Source: an uncultured Bacilli bacterium (GTDB lineage Bacteria; Bacillota_I; Bacilli_A; RF39; UBA660). From it: DNA of 32,041 bases. The stretch covers positions 1-32,041 of the forward strand of contig CAJTKV010000025.1 of NCBI GenBank assembly GCA_910577075.1. Reading direction: 5' to 3'. The notes below the pieces were generated by a model that was not told the DNA's origin, did not search any database, and was given only the letters and a program-made list of their open reading frames with translations. Positions 1-7,870 of the stretch are shown here, one piece after another. Position 1 is the first letter of the stretch. Every line of letters begins with the position of its first letter. The translations under genes and the position numbers were made by a program.

Positions 1-2
1 CC

Positions 3-200
3 TCAGTAACTGACGTTACAGGTGCCCCAAATCATATATTAGATTTCGTTATACCAAAAGGATATGACGGAGTAGATGGTGAAATTGGACCACAAGGAAT
101 TCAAGGCCCTGTCGGACCAACTGGCCCAATTGGTGCAACTGGAGCAACCGGAGCCACTGGAGCACGCGGAAATTGCTGCCGATGCAATGGAGAAGAATAA
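3..200 (+). CDS. Collagen-like (Gly-X-Y) surface protein, C-terminal end, partial
   Basis: The frame is open from the left edge and stops at TAA 198-200. It first encodes a non-collagen segment containing HILDFVIPKG, the kind of block that precedes collagen repeats in many Bacillota surface and phage-tail proteins. About 13 Gly-X-Y triplets follow, including GPVGPTGPIGATGATGATGA. The protein then ends in a short Cys-rich tail (GNCCRCNGEE) instead of a globular trimer head. Triplets rich in Pro and Thr are typical of bacterial collagen helices, and Thr residues are possible glycosylation sites. The tail cysteines could cross-link chains (inference). The downstream glycosyltransferase starts at or just inside its stop, so the two genes are probably translated together. 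The N-terminus, export signal and anchor lie outside the window. The GXY periodicity is plain; the cellular role is not known. Confidence 0.85.
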   Translation, partial: SVTDVTGAPNHILDFVIPKGYDGVDGEIGPQGIQGPVGPTGPIGATGATGATGARGNCCRCNGEE

Positions 201-201
201 T

Positions 202-1263
202 TTGAAAATAATTGTTTATGCCATCTCCAAAAATGAAAGTAAATTTGTCGATCGTTGGTATGAATCCATGAAAGAAGCCGATGCAATTTATTGCTTAGAT
301 ACTGGTTCAACTGACGATACAGTAGAAAAACTAAAAAGTCATGGGGTAATAGTAAAACAAGAGACTATTACTCCCTGGCGTTTTGATGTAGCGCGTAATA
401 AAAGCCTAGAAATGGTTCCTAATGATGTAGATATATGTGTTTGTACTGATTTAGATGAAGTTTTCGAGCCTGGATGGCGTGAAAAACTGGAAAAAACTTG
501 GGATAATTCTGATCGCCTAAGATATAAATATAATTGGTCTTTAGACGATTCGGGAAATCCTCTCGTTACTTTTCTTTATGAAAAGATTCATTCTCGCAAG
601 AATTATCGATGGATCTACCCAGTACACGAAATCTTAGAATGCTTAAAAGATTCTGAAAAAGTTGTCATTAATGAAGACATCGTCTTAAACCACTATCCAG
701 ATGCTACTAAATCTCGCTCATCCTATTTGCAATTACTTGAGTTATCTGTAAAGGAAAATCCTGATAATGACCGCAACTTGCACTATTTAGGACGTGAGTA
801 TATGTATTATGGAAGATGGAATGAATCGATTGATACGCTTATTAAACATATCAATCTTCCCACGGCAACTTGGGCTGAAGAAAAATCAGCATCTATGCGT
901 TTCATTTCTCGCTGCTACATAAACTTAAATAGAAGAGAAGAAGCCAAATATTGGCTCCAAAGAGCAATAAGTGAAAGTCCTAATCAAAGGGAAGGTTATG
1001 TCGAATTAGCTATGTTAGAATTAGAAAATAAAAACTATTTAGAAGTTATAATTAACTGTTTAAAAGCTAAAACCATTTTGACAAATGCTATGATATACAT
1101 AAATGAGCCTTTCTGTTGGGATTCCACGATAGATGACTTGCTCTCCATTAGCTATTATAGCCTTGGTATCAAAGACGAAGCTATCTATTACATTAACAAA
1201 GCACTAGAAACTAATCCAAACAATGAACGATTACAAAAAAACAAAGAGATATTTACTAGTTAA
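202..1263 (+). CDS. Family 2-type glycosyltransferase with C-terminal TPR-like repeats
   Basis: Probable cytoplasmic enzyme that transfers a sugar from a nucleotide donor. The N-terminus MKIIVYAISKNE, the segment DTGSTDDT (residues 33-40) and the acidic metal-binding motif TDLDEVF (82-88) are those of a GT-A fold family 2 enzyme. From about residue 190 the protein becomes TPR-like: LHYLGREYMYYGRWNESI, then two or three more helical pairs ending in ALETNPNN. I chose the TTG at 202 because GGAGAAG (189-195) sits about 7 bases upstream and the family N-terminus begins here. ATG 187 is possible but has no Shine-Dalgarno. A longer frame back to 76 only reads the upstream collagen repeats out of frame. 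Context suggests it glycosylates that collagen-like protein (inference). Its stop overlaps the stop of the convergent sigma gene. Confidence 0.85.
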   Translation: MKIIVYAISKNESKFVDRWYESMKEADAIYCLDTGSTDDTVEKLKSHGVIVKQETITPWRFDVARNKSLEMVPNDVDICVCTDLDEVFEPGWREKLEKTWDNSDRLRYKYNWSLDDSGNPLVTFLYEKIHSRKNYRWIYPVHEILECLKDSEKVVINEDIVLNHYPDATKSRSSYLQLLELSVKENPDNDRNLHYLGREYMYYGRWNESIDTLIKHINLPTATWAEEKSASMRFISRCYINLNRREEAKYWLQRAISESPNQREGYVELAMLELENKNYLEVIINCLKAKTILTNAMIYINEPFCWDSTIDDLLSISYYSLGIKDEAIYYINKALETNPNNERLQKNKEIFTS

Positions 1264-4200
1264 ATATCTCTTTTAATGTGTCTTTTTAACGCTTGGGTAT
1301 TATTTAGTTTGAAAGTCTTATCTAATCTATTTAATAATCGATAAACGTGATTTAGTTCTTGTCCACTCATAATAACTTTCTCAGTTTCCCCAATTTTATT
1401 TAGAAGTCCATGCGTTACTTTAGTGCTAAAATTTCTGTGTTTTAAGAGATTAACTACATCATCTCGTTCTATTTCATCAATATTGGCATATTCTTGCTGA
1501 CGCTCTTTTAATAAGTCTATCAATATTGTCTTGTTAATCATATCTCTATTTCTGTTTGCATCTTCTTTTAAATGTCTTTTAAAATATTTTAAATAATATT
1601 TCTCATGAGTAGCAGTCATCTCATTCTTATGACGCATATAATAATCTTTTACATCTTCATAAGTGAAATCATACTCTTTTCTAATACCATATTTATATCG
1701 ACAAACTGCCATTATTAAATTATAGATGGTTTTAATCACAGATTTTTCCTCTCTATTTAAATTCAACTCTTCCACAATTTCTCTTCCGCTCATATTTTTA
1801 ACTTGGGTATTGGCAAAGTGCAAATCAAATATCTTTATAGCTTCTTCTAGATTTCCATAGAAAGGTAACAGAGGATCTTTTATAGCTTTTTCGAAAAAGT
1901 CAAAGTCAAAATTTTCCTTTTTAGGATAGTTAATCATTTCATATAATGCTAAATGAAGTCTATTAAATCTCGTTACTATTTGATTAAATGTCAATTTATA
2001 TTTTTTTGCCATCTTTTCATAACTTAATCCATTTTTATATGAGTCTTCAATGAGCATTCTATCATATTTAGAAAAATATCTCATCAGTGGCAATATATCA
2101 TAATCATAGTCTATCTTTGCCGGAATTTCCCCATTTCTGTATTTAAATATAGCGACAAAAGCTCTCTGATACCTTCGCCTAATTGAACTTTCATTTTCGT
2201 CATATTCTTTACTCAAATCCTTTAGTGTTTTTTGTTTATGTTTTTTAATTCCATAAATTGAACAAATTAAGTATTTTTCTTTATCGCTTATCGGCAAATG
2301 CGGATCATCTATTATCTTAGATATTTCTTCCAGTGACATAAACATCAAATCATTTCGCAATTGATTTTTCTTTTTGCGTTTTATTGCATCATTGGCTTTT
2401 TTAATCTTTCTTGCTAAACCCTGAGCATTGTCGTTAGCATATTCTGGCAGAATCTTTATCATTTGTGGAGCATTAAACTTTACTCCATCAGGATTATACT
2501 TACATTTAACGCCATAATAGTAGCTCAACATATGCATCTGTTGTTCATTAACAACTCTCTCTAGGGGATTAGTATTGAACTCTTGCAAGTAGTCATCTTC
2601 TGTTAATATTTCATCTCGTGCTTTAAAATTCTCAATTGAGATATTGAATCTTTGTACTAGTCTATTAACTTCAAGCTTCTTCTTTTTGAATTTCACCGCC
2701 AAGTAATCATTATCGAGAAAATTTAAATACTTGTCTCTAATAAAGAGTTTCTCTTTTTGTGATAGTTTTTTTTCATTTTCTTTGATAAATCTTTCAATCA
2801 AATCTTTACCATAGTTATCAAATTTTACTATACCAAATCTGTAGAAGTCAACTTTTCTTAGACCCTCGGTAACGATATTCGAAATTTGGTATTTACTTAA
2901 GTCAATACTGCGTGTTTTTAGTTCCTCCTTTATCTGCTCGTAATCTAATTCTTGAATTAAAAACATCAGTAGTATTTCTCTATTTAAACTTGTAAAAGAG
3001 ATTGCTCTATTTAACACATATGGTATATAGACATCCCTATCAACTTCTCGTATATTAGCGCGATTTGTATAAAGAGCTATGGCTTTTTTGCGGATTTTGG
3101 CAAGATAATCATGCATTTTATCTCTTTCAACGCCAAATACCTCGGCAATTTCCGGAATGCTCATAGCTTCTCCATCTATTCCATAAAACATATTCATCGC
3201 GATAATTCTCTTCTCATCAAATTTATTTTCATGTTTTTCTAAAACTTTTTCCCACTGTTCTTTGGTAAAATCAAAACTATAGAGAATATTATGTACGTTA
3301 AAATATAACTTTTCCAATTTGTCTAATAGAATTGATCTATAAGTAGCAATTGTTTGTCTCATTTTATTTCCTTCATATTCGGATTTATCTCGCGTTTCAA
3401 ACACATAGCACTCTAAGAACATTTGAGCATTTTTACTAAAATTATCCCTATTTTCCAAATAGCAATCATATAGCACTTTCGGTTTTAAATGATATTCCTT
3501 CTCCGCTAAATTAATATTGTTAAGTTCTAGATAAAAGTCATCTTTCCATTCGTCATCATTAGAAAAGTTATTCTCCGGAATCGTAAAATAGCGTCTTAGT
3601 AAATTTTGAGAATTGCTATCTAGTTGTTCCCAAGTATCACCATAAAGACTTTGAATTTCTTCAAAGGTTTTCCCATCAAACTTAGTTTTTAAATTCTCAT
3701 AGTCAATATCGTCAAAATTTTTGTCAAAATTTTTATCAAAAATCTTAGTTCCATAAGTTTTTAGTATTCCCTTTTTAAATATTCTAAATTTATCTACATC
3801 AATTAGATTAACCATTTTTTCCTGCAAAAGATTTAGTATACTTTTATATTCTTCTTCTGATACATCTAGGAAACCTAAAACCTCTCGTGAAATAGTATTG
3901 GTGGGGTTAAAAATAGATAATTTAAATATTTGGTATTCAATATCTGAAAGTTTATCATGGAAATAAGTCATTAGTATGATTTTATCGGGATCTATTGGCT
4001 CATCTTTAAATTCTTCTAAAGCTGCGTTATATTTGCTCTCTAATTTTTTAATCTCTTTATTTAAAAACTCTGGTTCACTTAAGAATTTTTCTATCTTTTT
4101 AACAATTCTATTTTTGTATGCTAGAACTGTAAATGAATTTAGACAGAGCAAGTTTGCTAGATCCTTAATAGCTTTATCAACATTATCTTTATTCTTTAAA

Positions 4201-5819
4201 ACTTGATAAAAAATAAAATATTCTAAAGAAGATAATCGCATTTTTATCGCGACAAGCATATCGTGATTATTAATATCAATGAGTTTAAAGATATTCACGC
4301 TTTCTTGCTTTTTAGAATCATTTAATACATTTTGGGCTTTCTTAGCATATTCTTCGACTATTTCTTTTTCGAGGAGTTTTAGTTTTTCGTATCTCTTTTT
4401 TTCCTCTTGTTGGTCATCAGGTGTACCCATACTTTCTAATTTTCTTTTTTCCTTTTTTAAATCTTCCAGTCTTCTCTCTTTCGCTAATTTCCTTTGCTCT
4501 TCTTCCTCTTTTTTTCTTTTTAACTCCTCTTCTTGTTCTTTAATGAGTACATCAATTTTGCGAGAAGCATCAATCTCTTTTTTATCTTTTTCAGAGTGCA
4601 TTTTAAATTCATCTATAGGTACCAAATTAAATATTTTAGTTCCAAACAAATTAATTAGTCTTTCTTTTTCCTCTTCAAAAGTTTTATGATCCTCAAAGCA
4701 AGTCTTTATTTTTAACCTAAGTTTTTTAACAGTAGTATCATATTCTTTTAAAGAAATATTAAAGAAGTTTGCTTGTTCGATTGTGTTCAGCACAATGTCA
4801 CTAAATAGTATATGTGCAAGTATTCTTTCTTCTAATGATGAAAGATCTTTATGCAAAAGGGCATACAAGACGATGTTGTTAATATTTACTGGCATAACAT
4901 TAGTCTTTGTAATAGGCATACCCAAGGACTCTTCAATTTTTTTAACTTCAATACCTCTCAATTTTTTGTTTTTAACGTATTTTCCCGCTTTTTCATAAGC
5001 TTTAGCCTTTATCTGTCTAACTCTTTCTCTTGTTACATTAAATTCCGAAGCAAGGGATTCCAATGTGGCATCATCACTTTGCTTATTTATCTCATAATTA
5101 TAGAGAAAATAATATTCAATAGGACGCAGTTTACTTTTTATAACAGCTAGTAATCCTTGATCATTAATATTATTAAGAACTTCGTCAAAGTCATTTCTTT
5201 TATCAGGAATAAAATCTCCCAGCTCACTATTGTCCTCATCGTTGATTTTCGTTTGGGCACTTACTACTGTTTCTTTCGCTTTTTCCTTTATTAATTCTAA
5301 AGTTTCTTTCGAACAGTCAAGGAATTTCATCAACTCTTTATCATCGGGCATTGGTGTGTGTTTGCGTTCTACTGTACTACATAAATATCTATATTTTCTT
5401 ATTCTATATGACATATGAACAGGTTTTCTAATTTCATCTTCTCCATCATCAATGGCGCGAGTTATTGCCTGCCTTATCCAATTGATGGCATAAGTTGAAA
5501 ATGCTCCAACATCCGGATCATATTTATCGATGGCACGCATTAATCCAATTGAACCTTCCTGAATAATATCCATGATTTTTAAATGTTGTATTCTGTTTTT
5601 ATAAGCTGATGCCACATAGACAACCAATCGTAGATTGTGATTAACAAGGGTTTCTCGAGCACTCATATCGCCATTTCGATACTTTCTTACCAACTCCTTT
5701 TGTTCATCTATGGACAAAACGGGGTATTTTTTAATTTCCACCATAAAAGCGCTAAATAAGTCATCGACGAAAGAAGCAGCAAGTTCTTCATCTGAGGGGT
5801 AAATAAATTCTTCGTCCAT
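1260..5819 (-). CDS. Giant sigma-70 family factor with long array of sigma4-like repeats
   Basis: 1519 residues from ATG 5819. AAGGTG lies 6 bases upstream of that ATG; the GTG at 5828 falls inside this Shine-Dalgarno, so I rejected it. Residues ~55-125 are sigma region 2 (DIIQEGSIGLMRAIDKYDP, FSTYAINWIRQAITRAI), ~130-200 region 3, and 223-282 region 4 with the -35 reading helix VTRERVRQIKAKA. Ordinary sigma factors end there (~300-400 residues); this one continues for ~1200. The extension contains a Lys/Glu-rich coiled-coil stretch (~380-500) and recurring sigma4-like helical modules at ~319-398, 521-580, 619-697, 858-918, 934-1012, 1017-1070, 1087-1150, 1175-1230 and 1243-1297. Segments LFGTKIFN (~392) and TYGTKIFD (~688) recur ~296 residues apart, pointing to internal duplication. 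Likely binds core RNA polymerase; the role of the extension is unknown. Sigma identity is certain; the repeat reading is by eye. Confidence 0.93.
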   Translation of the reverse strand: MDEEFIYPSDEELAASFVDDLFSAFMVEIKKYPVLSIDEQKELVRKYRNGDMSARETLVNHNLRLVVYVASAYKNRIQHLKIMDIIQEGSIGLMRAIDKYDPDVGAFSTYAINWIRQAITRAIDDGEDEIRKPVHMSYRIRKYRYLCSTVERKHTPMPDDKELMKFLDCSKETLELIKEKAKETVVSAQTKINDEDNSELGDFIPDKRNDFDEVLNNINDQGLLAVIKSKLRPIEYYFLYNYEINKQSDDATLESLASEFNVTRERVRQIKAKAYEKAGKYVKNKKLRGIEVKKIEESLGMPITKTNVMPVNINNIVLYALLHKDLSSLEERILAHILFSDIVLNTIEQANFFNISLKEYDTTVKKLRLKIKTCFEDHKTFEEEKERLINLFGTKIFNLVPIDEFKMHSEKDKKEIDASRKIDVLIKEQEEELKRKKEEEEQRKLAKERRLEDLKKEKRKLESMGTPDDQQEEKKRYEKLKLLEKEIVEEYAKKAQNVLNDSKKQESVNIFKLIDINNHDMLVAIKMRLSSLEYFIFYQVLKNKDNVDKAIKDLANLLCLNSFTVLAYKNRIVKKIEKFLSEPEFLNKEIKKLESKYNAALEEFKDEPIDPDKIILMTYFHDKLSDIEYQIFKLSIFNPTNTISREVLGFLDVSEEEYKSILNLLQEKMVNLIDVDKFRIFKKGILKTYGTKIFDKNFDKNFDDIDYENLKTKFDGKTFEEIQSLYGDTWEQLDSNSQNLLRRYFTIPENNFSNDDEWKDDFYLELNNINLAEKEYHLKPKVLYDCYLENRDNFSKNAQMFLECYVFETRDKSEYEGNKMRQTIATYRSILLDKLEKLYFNVHNILYSFDFTKEQWEKVLEKHENKFDEKRIIAMNMFYGIDGEAMSIPEIAEVFGVERDKMHDYLAKIRKKAIALYTNRANIREVDRDVYIPYVLNRAISFTSLNREILLMFLIQELDYEQIKEELKTRSIDLSKYQISNIVTEGLRKVDFYRFGIVKFDNYGKDLIERFIKENEKKLSQKEKLFIRDKYLNFLDNDYLAVKFKKKKLEVNRLVQRFNISIENFKARDEILTEDDYLQEFNTNPLERVVNEQQMHMLSYYYGVKCKYNPDGVKFNAPQMIKILPEYANDNAQGLARKIKKANDAIKRKKKNQLRNDLMFMSLEEISKIIDDPHLPISDKEKYLICSIYGIKKHKQKTLKDLSKEYDENESSIRRRYQRAFVAIFKYRNGEIPAKIDYDYDILPLMRYFSKYDRMLIEDSYKNGLSYEKMAKKYKLTFNQIVTRFNRLHLALYEMINYPKKENFDFDFFEKAIKDPLLPFYGNLEEAIKIFDLHFANTQVKNMSGREIVEELNLNREEKSVIKTIYNLIMAVCRYKYGIRKEYDFTYEDVKDYYMRHKNEMTATHEKYYLKYFKRHLKEDANRNRDMINKTILIDLLKERQQEYANIDEIERDDVVNLLKHRNFSTKVTHGLLNKIGETEKVIMSGQELNHVYRLLNRLDKTFKLNNTQALKRHIKRDI

Positions 5820-5831
5820 ATATTTCACCTT

Positions 5832-5850
5832 TTTTGTTATTATAACAAAA
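5832..5850. promoter_or_regulatory. 19-bp perfect palindrome overlapping the giant sigma promoter
   Basis: TTTTGTTAT-T-ATAACAAAA is a perfect inverted repeat with a single central base. It covers the proposed -10 (TATAAT read on the minus strand, 5844-5839) and the predicted transcript start, immediately before the Shine-Dalgarno. A repressor site or autoregulatory site is possible. The low complexity of AT-rich DNA weakens the case. Confidence 0.4.
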
Positions 5851-5868
5851 AAACAAATTTTTCAACAA
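5839..5868 (-). promoter_or_regulatory. Promoter of the giant sigma gene
   Basis: Read on the minus strand: TTGTTG (5868-5863), 18 bases, TATAAT (5844-5839). The transcript would have only about a dozen bases before the ATG, just enough for the AAGGTG ribosome site. Confidence 0.5.
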
Positions 5869-5890
5869 AAAAATCATCTATTTTGTAGAC

Positions 5891-5920
5891 TTTACAGAAG
5901 AAATTTGTTATTCTTATAAT
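5891..5920 (+). promoter_or_regulatory. Promoter for the exported protein at 5939
   Basis: TTTACA (5891-5896), 18 bases, TATAAT (5915-5920). It is divergent from the giant sigma promoter with about 45 bp between the two elements. The ribosome site AAGGGA follows almost at once, so the leader would be very short. Confidence 0.55.
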
Positions 5921-5938
5921 AAGAAGGGAAGAAATGAG

Positions 5939-6952
5939 ATGAAAAAGGCCAAAATAGGAACAATAATAACCTTATTAATAATAACCGTTGCTTTTGCATC
6001 AGTAACGACCACACTTGTTTTAACCGGAACTTTATCAATAGGAACAGATAGATCTTCCTTTGAAGCAGATGTTGCTTTCACAGATTCTGTAACTATTCTA
6101 GGTGGAGAATATTCTCTAAGCCAGGGAAATAAAACTCTAGAGTTTAAGACAGCTCACTTAAATATGCTAGAATCTGAAACAACTCTTTCATTTGAAGTAA
6201 GAAATAACAGTCGTCAATATGATGCTAAGGCTACAGTTGAATGTACGCCAGTTGATCCAGCATATGAAGAATATGTATCCGTTGATGTTACCCCAATATC
6301 TTCTTTTACATTAGACGCCCTAGAAACTCAAAGCGGTACCATCAAAGTTAAATTAACTCGTTCAATAACTGGTGATGCTGCTGAAATACCATTTGAATGT
6401 AAGATAACAGCCGAAGCAGTAGAAAGAGATTCATTACAAACAGATCCAAGTAGATTCGTCGCTAGTGATAAGAATTTAGCAATAGGTTCTGAAGTATGCT
6501 TAGAGGAAGAATGTTTTAAAGTAATTGGAAGTGATGAATCAACTGTATCAATGCTTGCTAATTACAATGTCAATAAAGATACATATCTTCAGACATCTTT
6601 AGCATCGGGAGTGGTATACAGTGAGAAAGTTAATGAAGTATTAGATAACTACTTAGCATATCTAAAAGATTTAACAAGAGCTAAGGCTGATACCAGTATT
6701 CAAGCAACACTTTTAACAAAAGATAGTTTAAAAGACACTTATGGATGTGTAAGTGAAGAAAGCGGATTAAACTGTGCAAGTAGTACTAACGCATCATGGT
6801 TAGTAACAAATCACGAATATTATTTATTAGCTAATGAAGATGCTACGATATTTGAAAGTGTTGATACCAATGGATTGGTAGTAAACTCTAATAACGGAGG
6901 GGTAAGACCTGTTATTACCATATCTAAAACATTATTAAAACAAACAGACTAA
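5939..6952 (+). CDS. Exported/membrane-anchored protein, two-domain, function unknown
   Basis: 337 residues. Lys residues at the N-terminus and a hydrophobic stretch (about 7-30, GTIITLLIITVAFASVTTT) act as a signal peptide or anchor. Residues ~40-165 look like a beta-rich Ig-like domain (LSFEVRNNSRQYDAKATVEC, then FECKITAEAV) with a possible Cys-Cys pair. Residues ~175-337 form a second module with paired cysteines (VCLEEECFKVIG; GCVSEESGLNC) and end in GGVRPVITISK, an ending I have seen in large exported Bacillota proteins but cannot assign firmly. There is no LPXTG sorting signal. A ribosome site AAGGGA and a good promoter lie upstream; a strong terminator overlaps the stop, so it is probably a single-gene transcript. 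It starts a run of anchored surface genes, divergent from the giant sigma gene. Confidence 0.8.
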   Translation: MKKAKIGTIITLLIITVAFASVTTTLVLTGTLSIGTDRSSFEADVAFTDSVTILGGEYSLSQGNKTLEFKTAHLNMLESETTLSFEVRNNSRQYDAKATVECTPVDPAYEEYVSVDVTPISSFTLDALETQSGTIKVKLTRSITGDAAEIPFECKITAEAVERDSLQTDPSRFVASDKNLAIGSEVCLEEECFKVIGSDESTVSMLANYNVNKDTYLQTSLASGVVYSEKVNEVLDNYLAYLKDLTRAKADTSIQATLLTKDSLKDTYGCVSEESGLNCASSTNASWLVTNHEYYLLANEDATIFESVDTNGLVVNSNNGGVRPVITISKTLLKQTD

Positions 6953-6966
6953 AAAGTCTGTTTTTT
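6943..6966 (+). terminator. Intrinsic terminator after the 5939 gene
   Basis: AACAGACT-aaaa-AGTCTGTT followed by a T run; the stem contains the stop codon. A near copy lies at 7639-7661. Confidence 0.85.
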
Positions 6967-6978
6967 AATGTATAAATA

Positions 6979-7007
6979 TTGCTCACATTAATAAACTATG
7001 GTAACCT
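6979..7007 (+). promoter_or_regulatory. Possible promoter for the 7047 gene
   Basis: TTGCTC, 17 bases, TAACCT. The match is weak, but the corresponding bases in the duplicated copy (7674-7702) also read TTGCTA, 17 bases, TATTCT, which supports a conserved promoter. Confidence 0.35.
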
Positions 7008-7046
7008 ATAGATATAAAATATATCATTACTAAAAGAGGAGTTTAT

Positions 7047-7520
7047 ATGAAATTGTGGAAAAAATTAATAATAATATTTGTAATAATAGCTGATGTCATA
7101 ACATTGACCTTTTTTACCCCGATATCATTTAAAACAATTATTCCCTCACCATATAACTTTAAACAGATGGTAAGAAGAGATGATTTAACTCTTGAAGTAA
7201 AAGAAGAAAGTTTAACCAAAGAAGGAGTAACAATAGTTTATAAAAACAATACGGATGAGTCTATGAGTTATGGAGCAAAATATTCTTTAGAATATCAAAT
7301 GCTTGGTGATTGGTTTATTATAAAACCAACTGATATAAATCCAGCATATCTTCTAAGATTATACATTATAGAATCAAACTCCAATGTTGAGAGAAAGATA
7401 TTCTGGGAAAATATGTATGGACAATTGCACAAGGGAAAATATCGCATAGTTCATGATCTTCTAACAGGAGAAGACTGGAAAGATGAAAAATACACCTATG
7501 TCGAATTTGAAATAAAATAA
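7047..7520 (+). CDS. Small membrane-anchored Ig-like domain protein (paralogue A)
   Basis: 157 residues with ribosome site GAGGAG seven bases before the ATG. One N-terminal membrane segment (about 6-25) is followed by an extracytoplasmic domain. The strand pattern resembles the bacterial Ig-like domain I know as Big_14: GVTIVYKNNTDESMSYG, EYQMLGDWFIIKP, then HKGKYRIVHDLL and a final YVEFEIK. That family assignment is from memory. It is a close copy of the gene at 8382 (nearly identical through SPYNFKQMVRR and beyond) and a distant relative of the one at 7871. Divergence is concentrated in the middle (DINPAYLLRLYIIESNSN), as expected for a surface contact region under change. There is no catalytic motif; a binding or envelope role is only an inference. 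Confidence 0.8.
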   Translation: MKLWKKLIIIFVIIADVITLTFFTPISFKTIIPSPYNFKQMVRRDDLTLEVKEESLTKEGVTIVYKNNTDESMSYGAKYSLEYQMLGDWFIIKPTDINPAYLLRLYIIESNSNVERKIFWENMYGQLHKGKYRIVHDLLTGEDWKDEKYTYVEFEIK

Positions 7521-7636
7521 GAGACTTAATAGAGTTCTCATCTTAAAATGAAAGTTAAAGACCAATATCACTTTAATCCATAGGTATTTGTATGTTAGAC
7601 ATCTTCTTAGAAAATCTAAAAGTTTGTCTATTATCT

Positions 7637-7720
7637 AAACGGACTAAAAAGTCTGTTTTTTCATGTATAAATATTGCTAACATTATAAATTTGTGATATT
7701 CTACAAATATAAGATATAGT
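7637..7720 (+). repeat. Second copy of the terminator-plus-promoter cassette
   Basis: The stretch repeats 6941-7020: hairpin GGACT-aaaa-AGTCT with a T run, then a shared TGTATAAATATTGCT and CATTA, then a decaying match with an ATAAGATATA tail. This shows that the duplication behind the Ig-like paralogues copied regulatory DNA too. Confidence 0.75.
7639..7661 (+). terminator. Intrinsic terminator downstream of the 7047 gene
   Basis: ACGGACT-aaaa-AGTCTGT plus a T run; one G-T wobble compared with the perfect copy at 6943. It lies 119 bp past the stop at 7520. Confidence 0.7.
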
Positions 7721-7870
7721 GTGAGATTTTGAATATATATGTTTTTTTGTTTATGTATATTTATAAAGCTTGATAGTTAGATACAAAAGATACAGTATAT
7801 CATCTTAGTTGTGAGGTGATCTTAAGGTAAATTTTATAAAATTAAATAAAAATAATAGAAGGAGAAGAAA

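Larger units (their letters stand above)
7521..7870 (+). other. Gene-free gap of 350 bp with a copied terminator and promoter
   Basis: I see no coding frame of useful length. The gap holds a hairpin terminator at 7639-7661 and the duplicated promoter-like stretch at 7662-7720, then AT-rich sequence up to the ribosome site GAAGGAGAAG of the 7871 gene. The first ~115 bases match nothing else in the window by eye and could be the residue of a lost gene copy. Confidence 0.6.

Noticed and set aside
101..310. Minus-strand open frame with PVAPVAPVAP repeats
   Set aside because: It is the reverse complement of the Gly-X-Y repeats and the glycosyltransferase start; no ribosome site.
3976..5418. Several plus-strand open frames, one of 136 codons
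   Set aside because: All lie opposite the giant sigma gene; they owe their length to its Lys/Glu-rich codons and lack ribosome sites.
5939..6200. TasA/camelysin assignment of the exported protein
   Set aside because: Only the signal peptide and beta-rich layout are shared; the characteristic FSDT-type start is absent.
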